Assembly: GCA_030998225.1 (NCBI GenBank)
Contig: JAPYXD010000743.1
Span: 1,550,001 to 1,614,000 of the forward strand
Reading direction: 5' to 3'
DNA from: Diplolepis rosae
Taxonomy: Eukaryota; Arthropoda; Insecta; Hymenoptera; Diplolepididae
DNA: 64,000 bases
Translations under genes and position numbers: made by a program
In this document: one piece after another, positions 34,149 through 44,840 of the stretch
How positions within the stretch are numbered: position 1 is the stretch's first letter
Layout of the letters: every line of letters begins with the position of its first letter
Notes under the pieces: model-generated
Seen by the model: the letters and a program-made list of their open reading frames with translations, nothing else
Databases searched by the model: none
Told to the model about the DNA's origin: nothing

Positions 34149-35600
34149 CTATCGTAGCCGACACATATGGGAGACAAGTTCGGCTACGATGGGTACCAAT
34201 GACAGAGATGAGTTGGGAGATTGCTAAAGTAATGGAATAAGAGAATTTCACAAAAGTGGGCTGATAAACGCGCCCTCTGAACGCGTTGCGCAAAAGGTGT
34301 ACTTCGCGCGTCGGTAAATAATGAAAGTTAGAAAATCCAGAAATGATTTACCATCAGAATTTCTATGGAGGGGCAGCGGTGCGCGCTGCCCTTGTTTCTT
34401 CCTCGTCGCTCTTGCACGCGAGAACGACACGTCCCACTCCTCCTTATTCTCCTCGCTTCCTTCATGCAATGCTATTTTTAGATTTCACGCTTTCGGTATT
34501 TCGGTTATCGAGTCGGAATTGAGAATTGTGTATTTCTGTCGAAACCGTGCAAAAGAGGCGCGAAGCAGACGACAATTTCAAATTTACGAAATATGTTATT
34601 TAAGAGACAACACTTTTTTCCCGATATTTTGGAAAAAATCTGCCTAAAATAAAAATCTGAAATATCGTGTAAAATTTTATAAGCATTTAAACACTTCAAA
34701 AATGTTCCAAATTTGAATCAATAAATATTTACCTATTCAAATTTCCATACTTCTTTTCAATTTTGTGCATTTAAAAACTTTTTAGTTAGAGAGATATTTT
34801 CTATTAAGAAGAGATAAACATAAAATTCAAGTTTAAAATTTACATTCTCAGTTTTATGTTAGCAATATTTTCATCTCACATTTTTGTAGCCTAAGCACAG
34901 ACTAATCATTAAAAAAATGAAATGGTCTATGGAAAGGAAAAATTTTCTAACAGATGTGGATAAATTAAGAAGCTAAAATATGTGTTCATTAATATCTTCA
35001 TATGAACATGTAAATATTTATCGATATTAAATTTTACATAAAAATTTTTGTCCGAAGTGTTCAAATCTTGTTACAATATGACAAGATCATATGGACGAGT
35101 TCAATTTTTTTAATGAAATATTTTGTAATTTTTAATTTGTCTGTTCTTCTGAAATCGGAGGAAGATTTGAACAGTAAACAACAAATTTTCCAATGGAATT
35201 CAATGTCAATAAATGCTTAAAGTTTTATATTAAAATTTTAATTACAAAATTTTGAAGCTTTGTAACTATAACATTTTTTGGAATTTACATCTTCTACATG
35301 ACAATTTGTATATATATATATATAAACTACCATCGGAAATTACAGAGGTTGACCTGGAGTTTCAATTTTCGTTAAAGTGATTTATTTTATAGAATGATAT
35401 TACAAAAGAATTTTAATTTAGATCTCTTTGAAGGAAATTAATAAGTATGTAAAAAAATCAAAATTTTAAAAGATTTTTTTTAGTATGTCTTCATAGTGAT
35501 TTGTTAACCTAATTAAAATATTTTTAGAAAGTCTTTTCTGGATTCTATATTCTGGGGTTGAACATGTTACAAAAAGTCGTGTAATTTTAAAAATGTGTAT
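34149..35600 (+). repeat. Left inverted arm (partner 44,690-47,065)
   Basis: Includes a block at about 34,460-35,180 also homologous to the outer arm of the large hAT element (50,405-51,180): ATTTTTAGATTTCACGCTTT, GTGCAAAAGAGGCGC, CATCTCACATTTTTGTAGCC and GTAAACAACAAATTTTCC. No gene seen. The ORFs here follow the arm sequence and have no family motif. Confidence 0.7.
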
Positions 35601-36489
35601 CCCCATACCAATGAAATCTTAAAGTGTGCTGTTCGATAAAATATTAGATATAATATATTTTACTTTTGAATAATCAAACCTTTTATTTATACTTATATAT
35701 TGAAATTTTCATTTATAATTTGTTATGTATTCTGAAAGTTTTTTCAAAATGTTTTATTCTAAAGGATTTATTTTCAATTTTACTTCATACCAAATTAAAG
35801 TTAGTGTACGATTTCGTGTGCTAATTTTGATATAATTTATGTATTTTTCAAATATTTAAACCTTTTATACTCAAACATTCAGAATTATTTTGAATTCAAA
35901 ATGTTTTAATAAATTGCATTGGCTTTAGGGTCCATAAATGAAGAAGTCTATTATAAATTAAATCAAGGGTCATTACAATTTACTATTTTAATTGTTTTAA
36001 TAAAACATTGAATAATTTAAAAACATTAAACATATTAATACGTTCATAGTTACATACTTAAGTTTAAAGAATTTGAAAATCTTTCTGTGGAAAAAAGACG
36101 TTTTCGAATGCACCGGGATTCGAGCACGGGTATTTCGATTGTCGGTCGACTGTATGTACATTCGTGTAAAAATATTAAATATTTTGAAAATGTTTTTTCA
36201 AGTATTTTACTTTATAGTAATGATTTGTCGAATTTACTTCACACTGAATAAATCTCAAAGTGCAAGATCGCATGCGAATTCAAATACAATTTATGCTTTT
36301 TTTGTAATATTTAAAACCTTTCTTTACACAGACACTTCCATCGGAAATTAGAGGTTCATATGTTATTTAAGCTATTGTTAAAGTAACTTAATTTTTATAA
36401 TAAAAGGTTAACATTTTTTCATGATGCTAAAATAAAAGTTAACACAGTTTTGCTTCTAATAAGCCCAAGTTAAGAGCATAATATTAATT
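35601..36489. other. AT-rich, with a tRNA-like repeat copy and a Penelope scrap
   Basis: At 35,932-35,952, TTGGCTTTAGGGTCCATAAA matches the Penelope end at 41,219. 36,061-36,155 is the second copy of the tRNA-like/hAT-fragment junction: AATTTGAAAATCTTTCTGTG, then GACG...CGGGATTCGAGCAC and GGTCGACTG. It is degenerate and lies on the opposite strand from 13-120. Confidence 0.55.
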
Positions 36490-37055
36490 TTGTAAAAACA
36501 TACTACAAAAAATCTGCCCGCTTCGTGGGCACATTCTCATGGCGCGCTTCGCTTGCAAGTTTGAGCACGCCTGGGGCGCGCGATTCGATCGTCGCACTCG
36601 GTCTTATATTCTTCGGACCGTAAAGCCAACTAAGAACATGAACAATATTTGAATAGTAATACTAAGGGTCGATATAAGTCCTGTTTCATTATTATTTAAA
36701 TTTATTACTTGTAATTTGATACTTAAGTTCAAGTCAATTTTATTATCGATGTGAATTACATTTTCTCAAAGTTACTAAATTTGTTTTTGATTTCAAATGA
36801 AAAAAGAAATTCAATTTACTTAAAACTCTATCAGCCTTAAAGAACACATTCTTATCATGAAACTTGCGCTTCGCGCTCGATTTTCTGTATACATTTATGT
36901 AACTTTCTAATAATTTACAAGATTACAAAAAATCTATTTTCTTGTAAATATTTAAAAAAGGAGGAGAATTCATAGACTCTTTTAGAGAAAACGATTTTTT
37001 GTATTATCGCTTATTTTGTATCACACATATTTTGGTTCAGAAATGGAATTTTTTA

Positions 37056-37393
37056 CACTGATAGAAATGGTTCGGGAGTTTTAGCCATTCGGTTGCAGGC
37101 TGGGAATTTATAATTGTATTTATAAAATAATATGTCTCTCTGAACAACGCAGGATGTTTAATACAGAAATCAAAATATTGTAAGTGAAACTGGTCGAATC
37201 AGAAATATAATATGGGAAGGCTAACAATACATTTTTCCATAGCAACCAATAATATGGTTGATTCGTTCATATTTATTCAGTTATATTCGGATGGTTAAAA
37301 TACAAATCTCATATGGCTGTATCTATGCCAGCAATAAGGCAAGGTTAAATTAATCATAAATATCGTTGTAACAGCCATTCCTTTCTATCAGTG
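37056..37393. mobile_element. 338-bp MITE, TA duplication
   Basis: CACTGATAGAAATGG at 37,056 and its near complement (CCATTCCTTTCTATCAGTG, one extra base) ending at 37,393, flanked by TA on both sides. The R1 copy near 19,630-19,660 is the empty site: its GAATTTTTTTAATATT continues across the point where this MITE interrupts R1. Non-coding. Confidence 0.85.
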
Positions 37394-37719
37394 TATTTTC
37401 AATATTGTATTTTTTAAAACCAAAACATGAAATATATATCTTGTCAAAAAATGTCCTACTGAGAATTTGTAGACCTCATTTAGGCAAATAATTTTCTATC
37501 TCAACGTTTTTTTTGTATGTTACATATTTTGTTCAAATAATGGAATTTTTTAATTTTAATCGTATTTTTTTAAATTATAATGAAAAATATACGTTTTATT
37601 AGAAACTATATCTGAAAATATTTGTATATATTATTGAAACGAACAATTTTCCATTCTTACGTTTTTTTCGTATTTCACATATTTTAGTTAAAAAATTGAA
37701 TTTCGGATTTTCAATGGTA

Positions 37720-40542
37720 CACTGAGAAAAAAGAATATTTGAATCAAAGAATATTTCTTTGATTCAAATAAATGGTTGAGCTGGATGGTGACGAATAAAT
37801 ATTTTGTTAGATCAAAGAAATATTTTTATTGTCATTAAAAAATGAATAATTAAAGCAAAAAAATGTTTTTCTAGTACTATTAAATATTCATTAGATTGAA
37901 TAAATATGTTATTAACATTGTGTAGGAATTATTTGATAAGAGAAGGAAATTCTTTGATGTAAAATGATGTGATGCATGATCAAAGAAACAATGGATTAAT
38001 TCAAAAAAATTTGCATTGGTTCAAGTAAATTTGTTTTCCATTCCAATATAGATTCCTTGTTTTTATTGAGCGTATTGTAAATTGAGAGAAATATTTATTT
38101 GAAATGAGGAGATAATTTTTGGTAGGATCAAATAATTATTTGCTCCGAAGATATGATTTACTGTTTAAAATGGTCAAGTAGTAAAGTGTATTGAGTAATA
38201 ATGGATGCAACGAACGATAATATTGCCTATGGTAAGTTAGAGATTTGTGTCAAAAAGATGTTACTGATATGAATAAACGTGTTTTGAAATTTAAGAAATA
38301 GTTCTTAAATTTAAAGTAATATAAACTTCATGAATTGTAAGGAGTTAAGTTAAACGTTGTCATGGTTCTCTTAAATAACAAAAAAATTCTTACCTCGAAC
38401 CTGTCATTAATCATCCGATAGATACATATATAAACATCATACAATTACATTCACACCATTCTGTCGCAGCCAATCATATTTTCTATCGCAAATACACTTA
38501 AATATACAAATTCGCAAATATAAACCTAATAACTAAAACTTATATATAGGACCGATACGCTTTCGTCGAATCACGCACACGCTCGCTTACAATCCTGAGA
38601 CCTAAAATATGGAACTTTATTATATAGTGACTGCAAGAGTTATTCAGAGCTTGTGAGAGAAATGTGTCGTGACTAGAGCTTTTGAGCCTCACTCAAGTAA
38701 AAATAAATCAACTCTTTTTATAAATTATTCACAAAATATTTTTTAAAATTATTATAATCATCATTATTGATAAATATATAATATAATTATTAATTAATAT
38801 TCAGTATACATTTTTATTATAACTATGCGTATGAAGTTTAATGAAACTAAATTTTAAAATATATATTCAAAAATTCCATTAATATAAAAAAGAATCTTGT
38901 GTAAAAACATTTAAAAGGAAATTCTTTTATTTTCTGTGTTGTATATTTTCAAAATATAAATTATACAATTGTGAATTCTAAATTATTATTGTACCTAAGA
39001 AATGTATGTGAAATCTAAAACTTGTGTAGATTTTTTAGATTTTATGTTATAAATTTATCAAGACTTTTGCTGTTTGAATTTTTGTAAAATCAATTTAATT
39101 TAAAAAACCTAAGTGAAAAATAAAGAAGTAATTATAAATGAATTAAATTTTGAATGATATATTTGATATTGTGAATCAAAATGAATATTTCCTTTTTAAG
39201 AGACTGATAAATCTTCAACCCTATGAAATATATTCCACATTTGAAAGTATGTATATGTATGTTCATATCAACTATGAAAAACAGTTGAATAGAAAAAAAA
39301 TGTATACCGACCATGGTGGGACGAATATTTGTTTGGAATGACACATTTCGAGTTGATAATGAGAGCGAATGTTTCTTAGAACGAGAATGATAAATTCTCA
39401 ATTCTGTCTAAAATATATGTTTAAAGTTTAAAAAAGCATGTAATCATAACAACTCTGCCAAACGTTTAAATGGAATAAACAAATTTTTTAAACGAAAAAT
39501 ACCGCAGATTTTTCAAAAAAATACTTCTTTCTTTTAAAAAAATGGTTTGTTTGGTCTAAATTATTCCATATTCATAATGCACGCGAATATTTCCTAGGAG
39601 GAATCCAATAAACATTTAATTATATGAAATATGTTTCAAGTTTAATAAATATGCTATCATAACAAATACGGCAAACCTTTAAATTAAATAAACAAATTTT
39701 TTAAACGAAAAATACCTAGAGTTTTTTCAAAAAAATATTTCTTTCTTTTAAAAAATTGGTTTTTTTGGTTTAAATTATTTTATATTGATAATGTAGGCGG
39801 ATATTTCCTAGAAGATATCTAATAAAGATTTAATTCTACAAAATATGTTGCAAGTTCAAAAAGATTGGCAATTGTAACAATGATGCCAAACATTTATGTA
39901 AAAGAAATTATTTATTTTAACTGAACGTACTTGCAGTCATTTCAACAAAATATCGTTTTCTTTGAAATAAATGTTCTTTTTTGAATGAATTCTTCCATTC
40001 TACTGTTCACAAAAAATATTTCTTTCAACTAAAGAAATAAATATTAATGTAAACACAATATTTTATTCATATGAAGAAACGTTACATTGATATACATGTA
40101 TCAACTCTTTGAATCGAATAAATATCTTCCTAAATTAATTAATGAATGCCTCAATTAAATTAATATTTCCTAGATTCAACTAAACCTAAGGCTTGATTCA
40201 TCCATGGATAAATTATTTGATTCAAATGCGTCTTGTTGAATTCAAAAAATGGGACTTATTGAATCAAATAAATATTTCTTTGAGTGCGAAAACAAGATTC
40301 AAATAAACTAGGTATTTAGTTTCAAAGACATGATTTGGTTGAGTTAATTCGCTCACATTCACAAGCAAAGAAATTCTTTGTATTGAAGAAATGCCTATCA
40401 AATAAATTATTTCTTTGAATCAAAGCACGCGTTTCGTGCTTCTAAAAAATATTTAATTGAATTAGGTAACGAATTGTTTGATACAAAGAAATGGAATCAA
40501 TTAAATACATTTCTTTGGATCTAAGAATCTTTTTTCTCAGTG
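37720..40542. mobile_element. 2.8-kb TIR element, TA duplication, no transposase seen
   Basis: CACTGAGAAAAAAGA occurs at both ends in inverted orientation, flanked by TA (37,718-37,719 and 40,543-40,544), and interrupts R1. The outer parts, especially 39,950-40,540, are dense in TTTGAATCAAA/AAATATTTCTTTGA motifs, like those in the foldback arms at 22,220-22,500. About 38,330-39,020 resembles 47,505-48,330 in another TIR element. 39,470-39,900 contains three diverged tandem units (AAACAAATTTTTTAAACGAA). No ORF with a recognised domain. Probably non-autonomous. Confidence 0.75.
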
Positions 40543-40709
40543 TATTTTTTTTTTAATTAAAAAGAAAAATATACATCTTATGAAAAAATGTTGCAGTTCA
40601 AACTTGTAGATCTTTATATCATATAGGTTTGGTTTCGTCGGTCTTGCGGTCAATAAAACAACATTCTATAAAAAACTCCTTCATTATATTTGGTCAAAAA
40701 TTCTCCTAT

Positions 40710-40739
40710 GTTTCAACCTCACTGCGGGTCTTTTTCAAG
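40710..40739 (-). ncRNA. Degenerate hammerhead-like motif
   Basis: On the minus strand: CTTGAAAAAG, a stem-like ACCCGCAGTGAGGT, then TGAAAC. The arrangement echoes a hammerhead core, but the CUGANGA box is broken. Probably a decayed relative of the motif at 43,636. Confidence 0.4.
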
Positions 40740-41266
40740 GAATATATATGTCACTAAAAATTGAACAAATCAATTTACCATCAAATTTCTTTTTCCAAAG
40801 AGAACTATTTTATATGTTGTGTTGATATAATAAATAAGTACTTACATAAATTACAAAAAAAACGAAAGCACACATGAAGATTCAGTCTTATTCTTGAAAA
40901 TGTTATTAAAATTAAAGCCTCAAAGATTGAGGGCTTCAATAATTTAAAATTACATTATAATACGGTGTGTACAATCCGATGAAGCAACGCAAACTTTAGG
41001 ATAGAGAGACGAAGATACGATAAATTGAATTAAATTCACCAAAATGAAAAGCGTGCTAAAGCTTGAGAATACAAACTTGAAAATCATATGTTAATTAATG
41101 CCATGGCAAATTCGATTAATATTCATAATTTCAGCCTTACAATTTATTGAAATAATAATATTTGTTTAGAACAGGAATTATATCGACCCTCAATAACAAT
41201 ATTTGTAATGTTAGATAATTGGCTTTAGGGTCCATAAATGTAAAAAAACAGTAGTTTCAATCAAAC

Positions 41267-41300
41267 GTTTCGACTCTGATTGGAGTCCTCATCAGTGATC
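41267..41300 (-). ncRNA. Hammerhead ribozyme motif, Penelope end
   Basis: Minus strand: CACTGATGAG, then GACTCCAATCAGAGTC (stem II, 5 pairs) and GAAAC. The invariant core CUGAUGA...GAAA is complete. Downstream, GTTTGATTGAAAC can form a short stem III, and flanking AAAGATCA can pair partly with TGTTTTTT for stem I. Such ribozymes are known in Penelope-like retroelements. It is co-oriented with the GIY-YIG ORF. Confidence 0.75.
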
Positions 41301-41485
41301 TTTATTTCTAGAATATGAAAAAACAACTAGTGAATATTGTGCATTTGAGTACAACTTTGGTATTGTCTGCAGTATAAAAATATGAGAAAACCTACATAAA
41401 ATCAAACATAAACATTTTTTGGTGAAACACGAGAGAAATCTTAAGAATTGATATTGAAAAGTAACACATACATTTTAAAAAAACA

Positions 41486-41890
41486 TCTGAGATAAAAAAC
41501 TAGTCACGTTTATGTACAAATGTAGCTTAAATTGTAGATGCAGGTATAAAATGTGAGAAAAAAATGACTCAAAAAATTACGAAAAACTTCGGTAAAACTT
41601 TGATGAATATGAAAAAAACCTTAAAAAACCTTAAAAATACGCATACAACACTTCATAAAGACTTCGATAAAATTTCAATGAAACCTCTAAAAAACTTCGA
41701 TAAAATAAGCATGAAATTTCTTTGGGATTGTGTGAAAAGTAAAAACATGAGAAAGTTGACATAAAATTATACATTTTTAAACAACTGAGATAAAAAACTA
41801 GACACGTTAATGTATAAATGTAACTTAGAATGTGGATGTGAGTACATAAAATGTGAATAAATAACTCAAAAGGGCAAAAAACTCGATCAG
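41486..41890 (-). repeat. Tandem ~296-bp repeat in the Penelope 3' region
   Basis: CTGAGATAAAAAACTAG(T/A)CACG at about 41,489 and 41,785 begins two units that continue in parallel (ATGTA(C/T)AAATGTA(G/A)CTTA). Within them, AACTTCGATAAAA recurs several times. Confidence 0.75.
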
Positions 41891-42580
41891 AAACGCCTAT
41901 AAAAACTTCGATAAAAATTTCGATGAAAGGCTTCAAAAACTTCGATGAAAACATGGAAAAAAATGTTTGCATTAAAAATCGAATTTTTTAAGTAATATTA
42001 TAATATAGGATCCAAATTCATCATCTCATCTGTTATGAATTTAAATTTTCTAACCTTAAATCATTGTAATCCCTCGGGTTCTGATAGGTTTAATCTTGAT
42101 TTTAATTTAATCTTTTTCCTACGTCGCTGTTTTTGAAGACACATTTTCACAAACTTACTATAAGAGGATCGTTTAGTGACTGATTTCCGGGTGCATAGAA
42201 AAGACAGTTGCAGGCAAGAAAACCAGTAAGATGGAGGGAAATTTTTTTAATATAAGTAGAACTGTGATTGTAAGGGAAAGTGGAAGGATAAACACCAGAT
42301 GACCAGACTGTCCCGATAATAAAGGAAGGATAGTAAATTGTAACCGGAGTCGTAACGGTCCCACACATTTTTAAAGAAAATTGAAGAGGCCTATGTGTCC
42401 ATTCATTGCAGAGTTTTGAGGATTTAATAATGAAATAAGTTTTGAATACCTTGTTAGGATTGAGATTTATTTATTTGAATATTTTGAGAAAAGCACCAAT
42501 GTTCAAAAAATATTTTGGAGAAAAAATATAAGGATATTTGTTGACTCCATAGGGAAGATAAAAGTTTGTGAATCAGGTTT

Positions 42581-43225
42581 TCAATTGTTTTTAAACCTGT
42601 TGTTTAAAAGTGAATGGTAAAAAACAGATAGATTGTCAGTGTCAGTTCTTTGATTTATTGTGTTGGGGTTGCTAGCTATATGGATCATTTCTAAAATCAT
42701 TCGCTTTCTATAATTGTCAGTTCGATCAACGATCTGTACATTATCGAAATCGAATGTGTGATCTTGATGCCATGCGTGTTTTGTCAGGGCAGTCCACTTG
42801 TCTGGGGGATTGTAGACATCTTTCTTATGTTCTAAAATTCTATTTTTCAAGGGGCGTTTTGTTGTACCTATGTAACAGGCTGTGCAATCGGTGCATGGAA
42901 TGTTATAGACGACATTGGCGGTGTTAAGTTTAGGAATGGGGTCTTTGGTTGTTTTGAATATACGGGATAAATCATTGGCGTTGCGTGAAACAATTTTGAT
43001 GTTGAAGGGGTTAAGAATGGCTGCTAGTTTTTCAGAAAGTCCTTGTACGTAGGGTAATGACACGTATTGTAGGGCTTGTGTGTTAGTGGTCAGGCCTTGA
43101 TCAGCTAGGTGTTGTGTTGTTTGTGTGTATGTGAGGGTTGTCTTCTGTTGTTGGTGTATCTCTGATACCCTGCCTGATTTTTTTGATAGAAAATTCAATC
43201 TTTTTCTATCGGACCCTAAAGCCAA
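42581..43225 (-). pseudogene. Penelope-like protein C-terminus with GIY-YIG endonuclease
   Basis: An open frame of 214 residues ends at the natural stop at 42,581. Its first residues run into the inverted terminal sequence, so it is 5'-truncated and lacks reverse transcriptase. Residues 45-100 (LQYVSLPYVQGLSEKLAAI, NPFNIKIVSRNANDLSRIF) match the linker of Penelope proteins. Residues 105-190 are the GIY-YIG nuclease: VVYNIPC with C111 and C114, CYIG (118-120), R124 and R129, H133, EMIHIASNPNTIN with E179 and N186. H150 and H153 may complete the Penelope-type CCHH zinc site. In an intact element this domain nicks the target for reverse transcription. The frame is intact over the nuclease, but without RT the copy is dead. 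Confidence 0.88.
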
Positions 43226-43635
43226 TTATCTAATAACATTACAAATAATATTTTTATTGATATAAATTGATTCAATAATTTTTCTTTAATGTTGTTTTAT
43301 TGACCCTAAGACCGACGAAACCAAACCTATATATGATATAATAATATAACGGTCGAAGAAATGGTCATCCGTTCTTTATAAAGGAAAAAAAAACAAACAA
43401 AAATTCTAGCCTGTTGTTTACAAATTTCTAAGTTTTTCGTTCATTTTATCCGGTCTTCTATATACAGTGAATTCTACATATTTTTTCCAATTCGTGTTGT
43501 TGCTTACTGGACATCTTCATTTTGAATTGCAAGCAATGAGATAAGTTTTTGAGTTTCATTATTATCCTTATTTTAACTATCTTCTACATTTTTATCTTTT
43601 ACGAAAATTTTGAATTAATCTTTTAATTTATGGCA

Positions 43636-43665
43636 CTGAAGAGGGCCCCCATATGTGGCCGAAAC
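43636..43665 (+). ncRNA. Second-type hammerhead motif (CUGAAGA core)
   Basis: CTGAAGA at 43,636, then GGGCCCCCATATGTGGCC as stem II with loop, then GAAAC. CUGANGA permits A at the variable position, so the core is complete. It lies on the opposite strand to the 41,267 motif and has a different stem II, so it belongs to another Penelope-like family. Confidence 0.65.
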
Positions 43666-44389
43666 GTTTGCCTTCTCTCTTTTTTTGCGTTTTTTATCGT
43701 AAGTAGCATTGATAATATTAATAGAAGAAAATAAAAAGAGGCTGACCCAATGCCAAAAAATGAGAAATTAACAAAAATTCTGTGAATTTTGGGTCAATAT
43801 AATAGCAGACATGTCATCAAACATGTCACTTTACAGTTATTACTGTTGTAGATCTTTATGTAGTAAACCATTTTTTATCATAACTTTTATTCGTATCTCG
43901 TATAATTTAACTGGAAAATGGATATTGACTTTTTTCAAGTTTTAATATACTGTAACTTTCTTAAATTTATTTTAATTGCAAAATATTATGAGGATAATTA
44001 GTAGAGATTTACGAGAATTATCAGAAAGCAGTCTTAAAAGTTTTGGTTTTTTCATAAAGTTTTTTTCAAAAACACAAAAAATGCTCCTATTTTGACAATT
44101 TTTGTCGGATGTAGCTGGTTAACGAACTTGTCTTTACTTTTTCAGCTGCGATAATGTATGCATAAGCTCAATTCAATCCGACAATTTTTTTCTATCCAGA
44201 GTTATCGAGTATATGACCTATTACTACTGCAGACGGACAGACAGACAGACAGACATTTTCGTAAAAACCGTTTTTTCTGACACAAAGGATCTCAAAACGT
44301 AAAGATTTGACGAAAATTCCGAAAATGATTTTTCGCATAAAACCAAAACTTTAATTCTCATATGATGATAATCTAAAAGACATCAAATT

Positions 44390-44840
44390 TAGATCTTTCT
44401 TAATAATATTAATGACTCTAAAATTAATCAACATTGTGAAAAGTCTGTAGTCTTATTTCAAAGGTAAGTTTTCATAGTATTTTTCTAACTAATTAAGATG
44501 TTTTTGGAATTTTTCTGCTAGATTCTGCTCTAGAATCAAAGATGGTAATGAAGAATCATCAAATTTCAAATGATGATTGTACTACATTCATTTGAAGAAT
44601 TCAAAAAATCCAAACTATCAATATTTTGATAAAAATTTCTAAATTTATTAAAATATGATATACGTCGATTTTTAAAAACTTCTTGAAGAAGCTACATATT
44701 TTAAAAATTGCATGACTTTTTTGAATTCTGTTCAACCCCAAGATAGAATCCAGAAAAGAATTTCTAAAAATATTTTGATTAGGTTAAGAAATCACTATGA
44801 AGACATACTGAAAAAACCTTTTGAAATCTAAATCTAAATT
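44390..44840. repeat. Inverted repeat (foldback) family, copy 2
   Basis: The left part (CATAGTATTTTTCTAACTAA, then GATGTTTTTGGAATTTTTCT) is inverted at 44,740-44,830 (AGAATCCAGAAAAGAATTTC, CACTATGAAGACATAC). Same family as 25,915-26,380. Confidence 0.6.

Larger units (their letters stand above)
40624..43338 (-). mobile_element. Penelope-like element(s), 5'-truncated, with inverted ends
   Basis: Outer inverted pair: GGTTTGGTTTCGTCGGTCTT (40,627) and its complement near 43,318. Inner inverted pair: ATAATTGGCTTTAGGGTCC (41,215) and its complement near 43,210-43,228. In the middle lie a GIY-YIG ORF on the minus strand and a hammerhead motif on the same strand downstream. Penelope-like elements often carry terminal repeats with hammerheads and inverted or truncated 5' ends. 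Two different end types suggest two nested copies. Confidence 0.7.
36490..44360 (-). repeat. R1 repeat, second copy, split by three insertions
   Basis: Inverse of 18,790-20,140. R1 pieces are at about 36,490-37,053, 37,396-37,717, 40,545-40,620 and 43,840-44,360. The breaks coincide with a MITE (37,056-37,393), a 2.8-kb TIR element (37,720-40,542) and Penelope-related sequence (about 40,620-43,700). A Penelope end scrap (GGACCGTAAAGCCAACTAAG) also sits at 36,609-36,640. Confidence 0.7.

Noticed and set aside
39132..39401. Overlapping ORFs on both strands
   Set aside because: AT-rich chance frames within a non-coding TIR element.
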